Source: CAYMKE01 sp964390955
Lineage (GTDB): Bacteria > Bacteroidota > Bacteroidia > Bacteroidales > JBBRXJ01
DNA length: 18,450 nucleotides
Assembly (NCBI GenBank): GCA_964390955.1
Contig: CAYMKE010000031.1
Span: 1 to 18,450 of the forward strand
Reading direction: 5' to 3'
The position numbers and the translations under genes are program-made. This document shows, piece by piece, positions 1 to 8,737 of this stretch; position 1 is the first letter of the stretch; every line of letters begins with the position of its first letter. The notes under the pieces are model-generated. The model made no database searches and was not told where the DNA came from. It worked only from the letters and a program-made list of their open reading frames with translations.

Positions 1-89
1 GGCTTAGGCGCCTTGCATCTGCACAAAGCTAATGGCATGAATGTTCCGGGTTAATCTCCGTGTTCAAAGATTTAGAATAGAGCCACATT

Positions 90-2438
90 TTATTCTTCAA
101 ATACTTCAAAAACATGCCTGAACACTTCGCCATGCTCATCTACTAAGGTAATTACATGTTTCCCGGGATCGGGATTTAATTCTTTTTCATGAATTTCAAC
201 TGTTTTACCGATGTATGTTTGATCCAGATGCCAGTAAATGGTTGATAACGGATTCCTGTGTGCTGCTTTAATCACTACTTTTCCTTTTGTTCCATCGAGT
301 TGTACAGGGATATATACTTTTGCAAATTGTTCAGGAAATATAATATCCATGGCATTGGATTTATCCCCCGGGTAGCATCCTTCTGCAAAAGGGGGCAGGG
401 GACGGTATTCAGGATGATTTTTTTTATAGTACCATTCCATTGCCGGAGGTAAAACAAACCACTTTTTATGGTGGATTTTGTATACGTCTTCACATGAAGA
501 GGTGACCCTGTATCGCTCATGTCTGTCTAAATGTACCAGCTTGTGATAAGGACAGGTTTGCATTCTTGATCCTCTCGCTGGTATAAATACAGAGTCTGTT
601 TCCTTGCAAAACGGGCCTCCCGGGTAACCGCTTTTTCGACAAACCGGAATTTGAATCATTTCATCATAAGGAATATCAAACCAGCCACTAATTGAAAGCA
701 CGTTGATGATATCAAAAAGAACAGGAGCAGCAGCAGCAATTCCGGTTAAGCCCGGGCGTCCTTCTCCATCTGCATTGCCTGCCCAAACACCTACCACATA
801 TTGTGGTGTGATCCCGATGGCCCATGCATCCCTAAAACCAAAGCTGGTGCCGGTTTTCCATGCAATCTGCTCTGAAGATTGGAAATATTCCCATCCTGCC
901 TCCTGGCGAGGACGGTTCATATGTTTCAGGGCTTCAAAGGTGTAATAAATAGAAGCAGCATCGAATATACTATGCTCATGGCTCCCTTTTGACGAAACAG
1001 GATATGCAGAAGGGATTTGATAATTAAGCGGATGATAATCATCAGGATGATATGTTGAGTTGAATTCCCTGAAATGGTTTAAGCTTCTGGCCATGCTGGC
1101 ATAAATCCCTGTAATTTCCCATAGTTTGACTTCCGAGCCGCCCAGAATAATAGACAGGCCATAGTGATCCGCCGGCCGGGTAAGGGTAGAAATATTTAAT
1201 TTTTTTAGCTTATGATAAAATTTTTCCAGCCCGTAATCTTGCAATAACCTTACTGCCGGAATGTTTAAAGAACGGTAAAGCGCTTCATCAGCAGGAACTG
1301 CACCGTCATTTGTCCTGTCGAAGTTTTTAGGGGTGTAACCGGATATTTGAGTCGGTATATCAGGAACAAGTGTTTTGGGAAGCAATTCGCCATCAGATAA
1401 CATGGCAGCGTAGAGTAAAGGTTTAAGTATACTGCCTGAACTACGTTCGGAATCAATGATGTCTACTTTGTTTGAATGCCTCTTTTGCAGGTCACGGGTA
1501 TTGCCCACATAAGCCAGTACGTTGCCTGTTTTGACTTCAGCAACAATAGCGGCAGCATTATGTATTTCGTTGCTTTTGAGTATTTGATGATGTTTTTCAA
1601 TAATCTCCGTGACGTTGTTTTGTAATTTTTTTTGTATGGTCGTTTGCACTCTTTGTTCTCTGTACCCGTCATTTTTTACCCTGTTCAATAAATGTAATGA
1701 TGACTGGGGTAATGGTTCGGGTGTTCCTGGTAAGGGTTCTTCAAGAGCCAGAAGGTAAGTTGTTTTGTCAATAATCTCGTTTTTGTAAAGTTTTTCTAAT
1801 AAACGATTTCGTTTTGCTTCAAATATCTTTTTGTTTTTTCCCGGATATATCATGGATGGAGCATTGGGCAGCACAGTCAGTGCTGCTGTTTCGGACCAGG
1901 ATAAATGGCCGGGCGGGCGGTTGTAATATCGCCAGGCTGCCGCATCAAGCCCTACCACGTTTCCGCCAAACGGAGCATTCGAAGCATACAAGGCCAGTAT
2001 TTCTTTTTTGCTGTAGCGTATTTCAGCTCTTACAGCCAGGATGCATTCAATCAATTTTTGCCAGACATTCCTGGGTTTACCCTTTCGCGACATCCGAATG
2101 GCCTGCATGGTGATGGTGCTGCCACCACTTACTACCTTGCCTGCCTTGATATTTTGCCTGAGTGCACGCAAAAGGGAGCCCGGATTGACTCCCGGATGAT
2201 AATAAAAGTATTGGTCTTCAAAAACCAATAGTGATTGTTTAAATTTTTCGGGAATGTTTTTATTATATGGAAAACGCCATTGCCCGTCATCTGCTATTGT
2301 TGCACCTAGTAAATCACCCTGTTGGTCTTCGATAACCGTACATACAGGGGCTTCAAAAAGTGGGCCTGGAAGACAAAAGGCAAACCAGGCAACAAGACAA
2401 ATGATGATTCCGTATGTTATTTTGTTTTTTAAAGACAT
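90..2438 (-). CDS. pbpC: Penicillin-binding protein 1C (bifunctional transglycosylase/transpeptidase)
   Basis: This is a membrane-anchored peptidoglycan synthase of the PBP1C type. Numbering from the ATG at 2438, a hydrophobic anchor lies at about residues 9-24. A GT51 glycosyltransferase domain (about 45-225) follows, with the catalytic-type ED pair at 74-75, the HPGVNP stretch and the GGSTITMQ motif. The transpeptidase domain runs from about 290 to 590 and has all three motifs: S-I-L-K (Ser336/Lys339), S-L-N (390-392) and KTGT (528-531). The last ~90 residues match the PBP1C-specific C-terminal domain. The length of about 782 aa is normal for PbpC. The frame can be extended four codons to a GTG at 2450. 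I prefer the ATG because the hydrophobic anchor follows it directly and no Shine-Dalgarno sequence supports either start. The gene lies 101 bp downstream of the alpha-2-macroglobulin gene on the same strand, an arrangement well known in bacteria. Both enzymatic domains look intact. Confidence 0.95.
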   Translation of the reverse strand: MSLKNKITYGIIICLVAWFAFCLPGPLFEAPVCTVIEDQQGDLLGATIADDGQWRFPYNKNIPEKFKQSLLVFEDQYFYYHPGVNPGSLLRALRQNIKAGKVVSGGSTITMQAIRMSRKGKPRNVWQKLIECILAVRAEIRYSKKEILALYASNAPFGGNVVGLDAAAWRYYNRPPGHLSWSETAALTVLPNAPSMIYPGKNKKIFEAKRNRLLEKLYKNEIIDKTTYLLALEEPLPGTPEPLPQSSLHLLNRVKNDGYREQRVQTTIQKKLQNNVTEIIEKHHQILKSNEIHNAAAIVAEVKTGNVLAYVGNTRDLQKRHSNKVDIIDSERSSGSILKPLLYAAMLSDGELLPKTLVPDIPTQISGYTPKNFDRTNDGAVPADEALYRSLNIPAVRLLQDYGLEKFYHKLKKLNISTLTRPADHYGLSIILGGSEVKLWEITGIYASMARSLNHFREFNSTYHPDDYHPLNYQIPSAYPVSSKGSHEHSIFDAASIYYTFEALKHMNRPRQEAGWEYFQSSEQIAWKTGTSFGFRDAWAIGITPQYVVGVWAGNADGEGRPGLTGIAAAAPVLFDIINVLSISGWFDIPYDEMIQIPVCRKSGYPGGPFCKETDSVFIPARGSRMQTCPYHKLVHLDRHERYRVTSSCEDVYKIHHKKWFVLPPAMEWYYKKNHPEYRPLPPFAEGCYPGDKSNAMDIIFPEQFAKVYIPVQLDGTKGKVVIKAAHRNPLSTIYWHLDQTYIGKTVEIHEKELNPDPGKHVITLVDEHGEVFRHVFEVFEE

Positions 2439-2491
2439 GTCGATTGCCACGCAAACTTTATGACACTAAAAATAGTTGTTGTTCTTTACGA

Positions 2492-2527
2492 ATGTGGGTG
2501 CAAGGTCAATTTACCTTGCACCTACAT
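2492..2527 (-). terminator. Hairpin between alpha-2-macroglobulin and pbpC genes
   Basis: A 15-bp stem (2492-2506 with 2513-2527, with a single G-T pair) closes a 6-nt loop. It begins 13 nt past the alpha-2-macroglobulin stop codon and lies ahead of pbpC. No T-run follows it on the minus strand, so it is not a textbook intrinsic terminator. It could instead be a processing or mRNA-stabilising hairpin that sets the A2M:PbpC ratio. The pairing is seen directly and the role is inferred. Confidence 0.5.
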
Positions 2528-2539
2528 ATTGAATATTCT

Positions 2540-5500
2540 TTACTGCTCTTCGGGAAGTATAATGTTTACCCATTGCCCTGCTTTCACAGCATGAATATCA
2601 TTATCATACATGGCTTCGCAATAAACGGAAGGTAAATAATATGTGCCCAAATATGCAGCATTGAGCTTGATCCTGAACACTTTCCGCTGGTTCCTGTTAA
2701 GGTCAAAATGAGTATACACCCTGTCGTCACGAATATCTTGATATTCCGGCTTATCTACAGTATAAGAAGCATTATATTCATCCATACGGACATTATGGAT
2801 TTCCCATCCTGATGGAAAGATTTGTTTTAAAGCCATATTTTTATAAGTGTCTAAAACCCCGGGATGTTTAACCGTTACTTCAGCATAAAAATCAGTTCCT
2901 TGTGTGATTTCTGTGGGCTGGATTTCATTATTCTGCATATCCAGATACCGTACAGACATTTGCAGGTTTTCCTGGGATGATTCCCGGTTGTCTGTTGTTG
3001 GGATGCCTTGTTGAATAACCTTTACAAATAAAGAAGATGAACCATTGTTTTGTAGTTTAATGGTTCCTTTGGTTTCTGCGTTTAATTTTATTTGTGTTAC
3101 GGGCATATCTGTTATGGCGTTTTTACTGGATTCTCCATCAATGGAATAACTGAATTTAACAGGTTCATCACTCTGTCGCCCGATAAATTTAGAAAGAGCT
3201 AAAAGTGAATAAGCTGTGGTTTGCGTGCTATACCATCTTCCAGAACCCATTTTTTCAGCGATCCTGTCTGCTACTTTTTTCCCGGTTATTTTTTCTTCCA
3301 TCAATGAAAGTGTTTCCAGAATCATCGCTAAATCCCTGGTACTTGAACCATAGGTATAACCCAATTCACGGTAATCTTTTACATCTGTTGACAGTTTTTT
3401 AATGATGTCTTCTGCAACACGTGTTTTCCCGGCCAGATGATAAGCCGCTGCCAGTCTCCATTTACTCTGTAATCTTAAACCATCTTCCTGTCTCATCCTG
3501 TTCATCGCGCCCATTTCGGGTTCGCCTGCAAGAGCTAATGTATACAACCTGTATACTTGCGTAAGGTCATCATAATGGCGCCGTGGGAAATTTGTACTCC
3601 ACTTGCGTGCTGCTTTTTTCTGAAAGCGCAGCCATTGTTTTAGCATCCCCGAAGGAATATCATATCCTTTGTTTTTTGCTTCTATAAGGAAATGGCCTGC
3701 ATAATTGGTACCCCATTCCGAAGTATGACGTCTTCCGGGCCAATAACTAAAACCTCCTTCAGAATTTTGGAATTGCATCAACCGGTTGATGCCTGATTTT
3801 ATATTCTTTTGTGTATTTTGTTTATCCGACTCCGATAATTTCACCAATTGATCAAGGAATAACTGGGGAAACACAGATGATGTTGTTTGTTCAATACACC
3901 CGTAAGGGTAACGAATAAGAAAATCCAGGCGTTTCTCAAGGTTCATAGGCATGAAGCCGGATACCTCCAGAACAGCTTCATTTGTCCCTTCAATCCCAAC
4001 AGGATTGTATGCTGTGCTCCATGTCCGGCCTTTTTCAATAATTCCATCTATTGTTTTTGTAATTTGAGGATTTGGTGCCCGTACCTGGAGTTCTGTTTCA
4101 TAAACAGCCTTTTCAGATCCGGATTTTGCAATGATTTGGATTGTTGCTTTCCCTAATTTTGGTGCCACAGCAGATTCAAAGTTTATTGTTTGGTCACCGG
4201 TCTCGGAAAAAGTAATTTTTTGTGTTGTGGAACCCTGTGGAATAAGCATGTCATTTGTCTTCACAGATACTTTTACATTTCTTATGTTTTTTTCCATTGC
4301 AAACACGGTAACAGGGATCTGAATTTTTTCTTTTGGCCCGATAACCCTGGGAAGTGTTGCCAATACCATTAAAGGTTTTTTAACCGGGGTTACTTCCCCG
4401 GCAGAACCATATTTTGCATTTTCACAAGCCACGACCATTGTTTTCACAGAGCCAATATAATTTGGCATGGTGAATGTATGTGCGTTGGTACGGCCTGATT
4501 TTAAGTGGAATGGGCCAAAGAATTTAACAACAGGTTCAAAGCGGTTGGCTTTTTTGCCGTCTTGTTTTTTCAATCCCATGCCGCCCCCGATCTCTAATAA
4601 GCCTGCAAATTCACCTGAAAAAGCGCCAATTACATAATCATACATATCCCATGTTTTAACCCCCAATGCATCCCTGGCATAAAAGTGATTCCATGGGTCT
4701 GGTGTGGTAAATCCGGTCAGGTCTAATAATCCTTCATCAACAACAGCCACGGTATAATTCATCTCTTTGCCATCTTTCTCAGATATCTTAATGGTAGCTT
4801 TTTCATTTGGTCTTAATACGTTAGGCATATCAATGTTAGGATTCAGGTGTGTCTCCGGGTCTTCTACTTTTATGGGTTGTACACCATACAACCTTATAGG
4901 AAGGTCATTTGTTGTTTGATTGTGAGGCTGTAAAAGAGAGATGTAGACGTACACATTCGGGGCCATTTCTTTGGTGGCCTCAAATTTGAATTCTGTGGAT
5001 CCTTCATTTGTTTCAACCCAAAAACCATCCACTATTTCAGATCCTGATTCCAGTGTGACAAATGCACGTCCTTCTTTGCTGGTAGGCATTTTCACGATCA
5101 CTTCTTCGCCTGTATTATATGTCTCTTTGTTTGTTGAAAAACGAAGCATGGAGGCGCCCCCTTGTTGATTGGATTCATCACGCCATCCGGGCCATGTCAT
5201 ATATATAAGTTTTCCGGCAGCATGGCCGCTTTCATTGTCAATGATCCGTATCAATGCACGCCCCCAGTATTTTTCATCAATATCAATGCTATACGTTCCT
5301 TTTCCATTTGTGGTAGATGCGGTGCCTTCATCAATCAAATACCTGGAAGAAGATGACACATATCTGGACAGGTTGTCTTGCTGGTGACGTTGCCACCACC
5401 ATCGCCAGCTTACGCGATATATTTTTACCTCAAGGTTGTTCCGGCTGACAGGGTTCCCGTCTTCATCTACTGTTACCAGTGAAATTTTATGTGGTCTGGT

Positions 5501-8116
5501 AGAATTAATAGCGCCTCCCCATCCGCTTCCTTTGGGTACTTTAACACCTACATAAGATTGATATGGCGAGTAAGGCTTTTTAAAACGTGCTGTACTGAAA
5601 TTGCCGCTTGTTTCGTATGCACGGGTTTTAAAATATATATTTAACATCCCCGGCGCATCCTGATAAATGTTAAAGTCAGGATATATTGTAGCGGTTCCTT
5701 GTTCATTGACTTGTCCGTCAAATATACGTTGTTCTTTTGAGCTGAAATCACGCGCAGGATCATCAAAGATATAACCGGGATAGTCTTCAAATGATGTTTC
5801 GGCCGATGTAATAACAGCATCTACCTCTGCTTTCAGATTTCTTGCAGTTGCACCATGCAGCCATTTGACAGAAAGAGTGGCAGGTTGTTTGATATTTTGC
5901 TTTGTAAGCCTGTCTGTATTAAAATTTAATTCTAATTTTAACCTGTTGGGTTTGATTGTCTCAATTTTTAATGTTTTGTTAAACGTTGCTCCACCAGTAT
6001 TTACTTTGGCTGTCCAGTTTCCCGTTGGTGCTTCGTCTTCTGTTTTTAAACGGAATACATACAATCCATCTTCACCTTCAGTCTTTACTTTCCTGCCGGC
6101 AATTTGCCCTTTGGGATTTACTAAATCAAGTATTACCGGGTGATTTTCAGGAAGTTTATTAAATTGATCTTCGATCATCACAGACAGGAAAATCGTATCA
6201 CCGGGCCTCCACACACCGCGTTCGCCATAAATAAAGCCTTTAATCCCTTTCTGAGTTTCCCTGCCGCTTACATTGAACATGCTTAATGACAGTGAAGAAC
6301 CATCGTCTAAACGCAGGTAACCATATTGGCCATCATGTTGTGCTATCAGGAAAAAAGGTTTTTTACGGATATTAATCCGGGCCATTCCTTTGCCATCTGT
6401 TTTTAGTTTTCGAATAAGTTGTTGTTGATAATTATATACCCGCAATTCAACACCAGATAAAGGGTCTGTAGTGATCAAATCATTTACAATGAAGATCAAT
6501 TCACCCGTTTTGCTCTGTTTGGCGATAATTCCCAGGTTCGAAGCCAGTATGTTTTTTTCCACGGCCTGGTTGTAGCGCATGTAGTAGGATGGTTTGCAGG
6601 GATCATCCCGTTCACTCCAATTATAGCGGCTGCTGTAATTGTAATCGTTATATCCATAATATGACCAATAATCTTCATCACTTTTATTTATTGCAGGGTC
6701 AAATTCTTCTTCAAATGATCCACTTACCTCATTTTTATCATTTTCTTCATCTTGATCTTCCCGGCACGGGAATAATGACTGGCTTTGATCAAAATTAATC
6801 TGGATACGATACATGGCGCCGCGGTCTACCTCGATCAATTCAGACAGGTCTAATGAAAATGTATTCCATTCCCCGAGATCAATGACTTTATCTGATGTAA
6901 GTTGCACTTCGCCTTTGTAAACAATACGTCCGACCCGTTTTAGTTCTTTGTCACCATCAAATTGGTTGACCTGGAAAAATTGGTTGATGTTTTTTTGATA
7001 TATCTTGATGATACGCACATTCACAGCGCTGAGGCTAACTGCTTTAAATGGGAAAATCAGGCCGTTGGAACTGGGCAGGATATTACCTTTTCCAATGAGT
7101 TCAACCTCTGGTTTTATGCTTTCAAATCTGAGAGTGTAGGTAAATTTTTCTCCTAATTTATATCCCAGCGAGTTTTCAATTGATGGTTCAATAATAATAT
7201 CTTTGGTACCTGTTTGTCTTACAGTAGGAATGAGTCTTATTTCATTGCCTTCAATGAGATGCCTCGCTGAAGTGCCTGTTGAAAAATGCACAAGCCCTGT
7301 TAAATCCTGATCCTCGTTCAACGGATCGGAAAAAATAATAGATGCATATTGTTCGGGTTGTTGAACTACACTTGTTTTAAGAACTTTAAAATCACCTAAT
7401 GCAGGTATTTCAATTTTTTGTTTATAGTCTTTTTTTATACCAAGTGGGTTTCCATCCCATTTTAATGTGATGATATCTGCACTCTCTTTTCGTTTTACCG
7501 AATCAATGGTGTAAATATGTTTTATTCCATCAGCTTTGTGCTCCCAGGTTACCTTAAGAAGCTCATTATCCTGTAATGCTTCAAGCATTTCTTCTACTTT
7601 TTCTGCCGGGGCAAAATCAGCAAGGGTTAAAACACCCGTGATTTGCTGCCATTGAAGGTTTTTATTATCATATGCCTTGATATTGGTATATTCTGATTCA
7701 TAACTTTGCTCCATGGTTTGAAATGAAAATTCAAATGTTTTCATTTTTTTCGGGACATCCATTATTTTCCCGAGTTTAAATTCAACATTATATGTTTTTC
7801 CTGAAGTGAGAAGCTCTTCGGGCCTGAATTCAATTGTATGTGAATTCACATAATATGTTTGTCCTTTAATGCCGGGATTAAAACTAAAGAGCTTTTGTTC
7901 AATGGGTTTATTTTCTACAGCACCAGGAATGTCTTCCATTAAAACAATACGTATGGTTGACTGGTTTGAAATAATTCCTGATGTGAAAGCGGAAATGTAA
8001 GGTGTAAAAGTACTATCAGGTTTTTTGATTTTTTTGGGAGTGAAAATAATGATTGCAAGGACAGCTAATGCAATAGCGACAGCCCCTATTCCGATAAATA
8101 AACGTTTGTTTTTCAC
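2540..8116 (-). CDS. Bacterial alpha-2-macroglobulin family protein (thioester-containing)
   Basis: This is a very large (1858 aa) protease-trapping envelope protein of the YfaS/alpha-2-macroglobulin family. An N-terminal hydrophobic segment at about residues 6-24 is followed by a Lys-rich stretch, so it is probably inner-membrane anchored with a periplasmic body. No lipobox cysteine is visible, unlike E. coli YfaS. The body contains macroglobulin-like beta domains. The conserved alpha-2-macroglobulin domain is near residue 1220 (around the motif FTMPNYIGSV). The thioester motif Cys-Ile-Glu-Gln is at 1407-1410, followed by the alpha/alpha-toroid thioester domain. A Tyr-rich, low-complexity insertion lies around residues 475-515. 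The start is a GTG at 8116: an in-frame TAA lies seven codons upstream, no ATG lies between, and the next internal Met comes after the membrane anchor. It sits directly upstream of pbpC. The inferred role is to trap host or competitor proteases that reach the periplasm while PbpC repairs the wall. Confidence 0.95.
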   Translation of the reverse strand: MKNKRLFIGIGAVAIALAVLAIIIFTPKKIKKPDSTFTPYISAFTSGIISNQSTIRIVLMEDIPGAVENKPIEQKLFSFNPGIKGQTYYVNSHTIEFRPEELLTSGKTYNVEFKLGKIMDVPKKMKTFEFSFQTMEQSYESEYTNIKAYDNKNLQWQQITGVLTLADFAPAEKVEEMLEALQDNELLKVTWEHKADGIKHIYTIDSVKRKESADIITLKWDGNPLGIKKDYKQKIEIPALGDFKVLKTSVVQQPEQYASIIFSDPLNEDQDLTGLVHFSTGTSARHLIEGNEIRLIPTVRQTGTKDIIIEPSIENSLGYKLGEKFTYTLRFESIKPEVELIGKGNILPSSNGLIFPFKAVSLSAVNVRIIKIYQKNINQFFQVNQFDGDKELKRVGRIVYKGEVQLTSDKVIDLGEWNTFSLDLSELIEVDRGAMYRIQINFDQSQSLFPCREDQDEENDKNEVSGSFEEEFDPAINKSDEDYWSYYGYNDYNYSSRYNWSERDDPCKPSYYMRYNQAVEKNILASNLGIIAKQSKTGELIFIVNDLITTDPLSGVELRVYNYQQQLIRKLKTDGKGMARINIRKKPFFLIAQHDGQYGYLRLDDGSSLSLSMFNVSGRETQKGIKGFIYGERGVWRPGDTIFLSVMIEDQFNKLPENHPVILDLVNPKGQIAGRKVKTEGEDGLYVFRLKTEDEAPTGNWTAKVNTGGATFNKTLKIETIKPNRLKLELNFNTDRLTKQNIKQPATLSVKWLHGATARNLKAEVDAVITSAETSFEDYPGYIFDDPARDFSSKEQRIFDGQVNEQGTATIYPDFNIYQDAPGMLNIYFKTRAYETSGNFSTARFKKPYSPYQSYVGVKVPKGSGWGGAINSTRPHKISLVTVDEDGNPVSRNNLEVKIYRVSWRWWWQRHQQDNLSRYVSSSSRYLIDEGTASTTNGKGTYSIDIDEKYWGRALIRIIDNESGHAAGKLIYMTWPGWRDESNQQGGASMLRFSTNKETYNTGEEVIVKMPTSKEGRAFVTLESGSEIVDGFWVETNEGSTEFKFEATKEMAPNVYVYISLLQPHNQTTNDLPIRLYGVQPIKVEDPETHLNPNIDMPNVLRPNEKATIKISEKDGKEMNYTVAVVDEGLLDLTGFTTPDPWNHFYARDALGVKTWDMYDYVIGAFSGEFAGLLEIGGGMGLKKQDGKKANRFEPVVKFFGPFHLKSGRTNAHTFTMPNYIGSVKTMVVACENAKYGSAGEVTPVKKPLMVLATLPRVIGPKEKIQIPVTVFAMEKNIRNVKVSVKTNDMLIPQGSTTQKITFSETGDQTINFESAVAPKLGKATIQIIAKSGSEKAVYETELQVRAPNPQITKTIDGIIEKGRTWSTAYNPVGIEGTNEAVLEVSGFMPMNLEKRLDFLIRYPYGCIEQTTSSVFPQLFLDQLVKLSESDKQNTQKNIKSGINRLMQFQNSEGGFSYWPGRRHTSEWGTNYAGHFLIEAKNKGYDIPSGMLKQWLRFQKKAARKWSTNFPRRHYDDLTQVYRLYTLALAGEPEMGAMNRMRQEDGLRLQSKWRLAAAYHLAGKTRVAEDIIKKLSTDVKDYRELGYTYGSSTRDLAMILETLSLMEEKITGKKVADRIAEKMGSGRWYSTQTTAYSLLALSKFIGRQSDEPVKFSYSIDGESSKNAITDMPVTQIKLNAETKGTIKLQNNGSSSLFVKVIQQGIPTTDNRESSQENLQMSVRYLDMQNNEIQPTEITQGTDFYAEVTVKHPGVLDTYKNMALKQIFPSGWEIHNVRMDEYNASYTVDKPEYQDIRDDRVYTHFDLNRNQRKVFRIKLNAAYLGTYYLPSVYCEAMYDNDIHAVKAGQWVNIILPEEQ

Positions 8117-8261
8117 AATACTACGGTTTTAAAATGAAACAATATAATTTATGGCATGAAAGATATATATTTTTTTAATTGATTGTTTTTTTTTTATAAA
8201 ATATTTAGAAGTGTTTGTCCATAGCGTCAAGTGTTTGCTCTATAAAGTTCGAGATCAAGGC
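8117..8261. other. AT-rich leader of the A2M gene and 5' flank of the intron
   Basis: The stretch next to the A2M start codon (8117-8200) is strongly AT-rich with a run of T on the plus strand. On the minus strand a sequence close to the -7 consensus (TATCTTTC, 8158-8165, one mismatch) lies about 40 bp before the GTG and is a weak promoter candidate. The rest holds the dispersed repeat and the proposed 5' exon bases of the intron. No gene is visible. Confidence 0.4.
8206..8228 (+). repeat. Dispersed 23-nt repeat, copy 1
   Basis: This 23-nt sequence (TAGAAGTGTTT then TCCATA and GTC) matches 20 of 23 positions of the sequence at 18390-18412 in the same orientation. A looser third version (AAGTGTTTG, then CTCTATAAAGTTC) follows immediately at 8229-8250. 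The copies lie only in intergenic DNA. They could be the end of a mobile element or an interspersed intergenic repeat family. I cannot tell which from this window. Confidence 0.55.
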
Positions 8262-8511
8262 GTGTGAACCGAACGAAGTGAGTTCATGAACACAATTGAG
8301 AGAAAACTATTTGTGAATAAAATTTTAAACCGCAGAATACTGGCGTATTTGAGAACTTAGCGAAGCGATCTCGTATGGATTCAGACCAAACCGTTCGTGC
8401 CATAAGGCTATAGAATACATGTTTCAGAAAGTTAGTTTTGGTAGGATGCGTTATATAATAGACGCAGACATACAAAATTACTTCGGAAGCATTAATCATG
8501 GCCAGCTATTA

Positions 8512-8543
8512 CCATCAGGTAAAAAGCCTTGTTACATAAATGG
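8512..8543 (+). other. Candidate EBS1 hairpin of the group II intron
   Basis: The inner stem GTAA (8519-8522)/TTAC (8532-8535) and the outer stem CCAT (8512-8515)/ATGG (8540-8543) display a 9-nt loop containing GCCTTG (8526-8531). That hexamer is fully complementary to bases -6 to -1 of the proposed 5' exon. A stem-loop presenting EBS1 is the usual arrangement in domain I, which makes chance less likely. Confidence 0.6.
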
Positions 8544-8669
8544 CTAAACAGACGGTGAGGAAAATCAACCTGGCAATGGGAGCGGTTCACCAAACTGGTA
8601 AACCAATGGTGCCCATTGCTAAAACCCAAAATTTATCATTCTTATCTTTCAGCGAAACCAAGTTGAGAG

Positions 8670-8702
8670 GAACCGTATGCGGGAAATCCGCTCGTACGGA
8701 TC
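8670..8702 (+). other. Group II intron domain V-like hairpin
   Basis: The sequence has the typical domain V layout: a lower helix (8670-8677 with 8695-8702), an internal bulge on the 3' side at 8692-8693, and an upper GCGG/CCGC helix with a GAAA-containing loop. It differs from the canonical form in two ways. The triad position reads AAC instead of AGC and faces an A (A8672/A8700 mismatch). The element is 33 rather than 34 nt, lacking one base in the upper stem-loop. Confidence 0.7.
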
Positions 8703-8705
8703 TGT

Positions 8706-8737
8706 GGTAGAGCGGCAAAGTAATGAGCCGCTCTACC
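8706..8737 (+). other. Group II intron domain VI-like hairpin
   Basis: A perfect 11-bp GC-rich stem (8706-8716 with 8727-8737) has a 10-nt loop and lies three bases after domain V and five before the proposed 3' splice site. Domain VI normally carries a bulged branch-point A near its 3' strand. Here the stem is uninterrupted and A8735, at the expected distance, is paired. On the minus strand the same hairpin falls 10 nt after the HAD gene's stop and could serve as its 3' end, although no T-run follows. Confidence 0.6.

Noticed and set aside
1..89. Possible gene end or terminator downstream of pbpC
   Set aside because: No coding frame, stable hairpin or repeat is visible in these 89 bases.
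8284..8499. A 71-codon minus-strand open frame between A2M and HAD
   Set aside because: It lies wholly inside domain I of the intron-like RNA on the opposite strand, has no recognisable domain and no credible start context.
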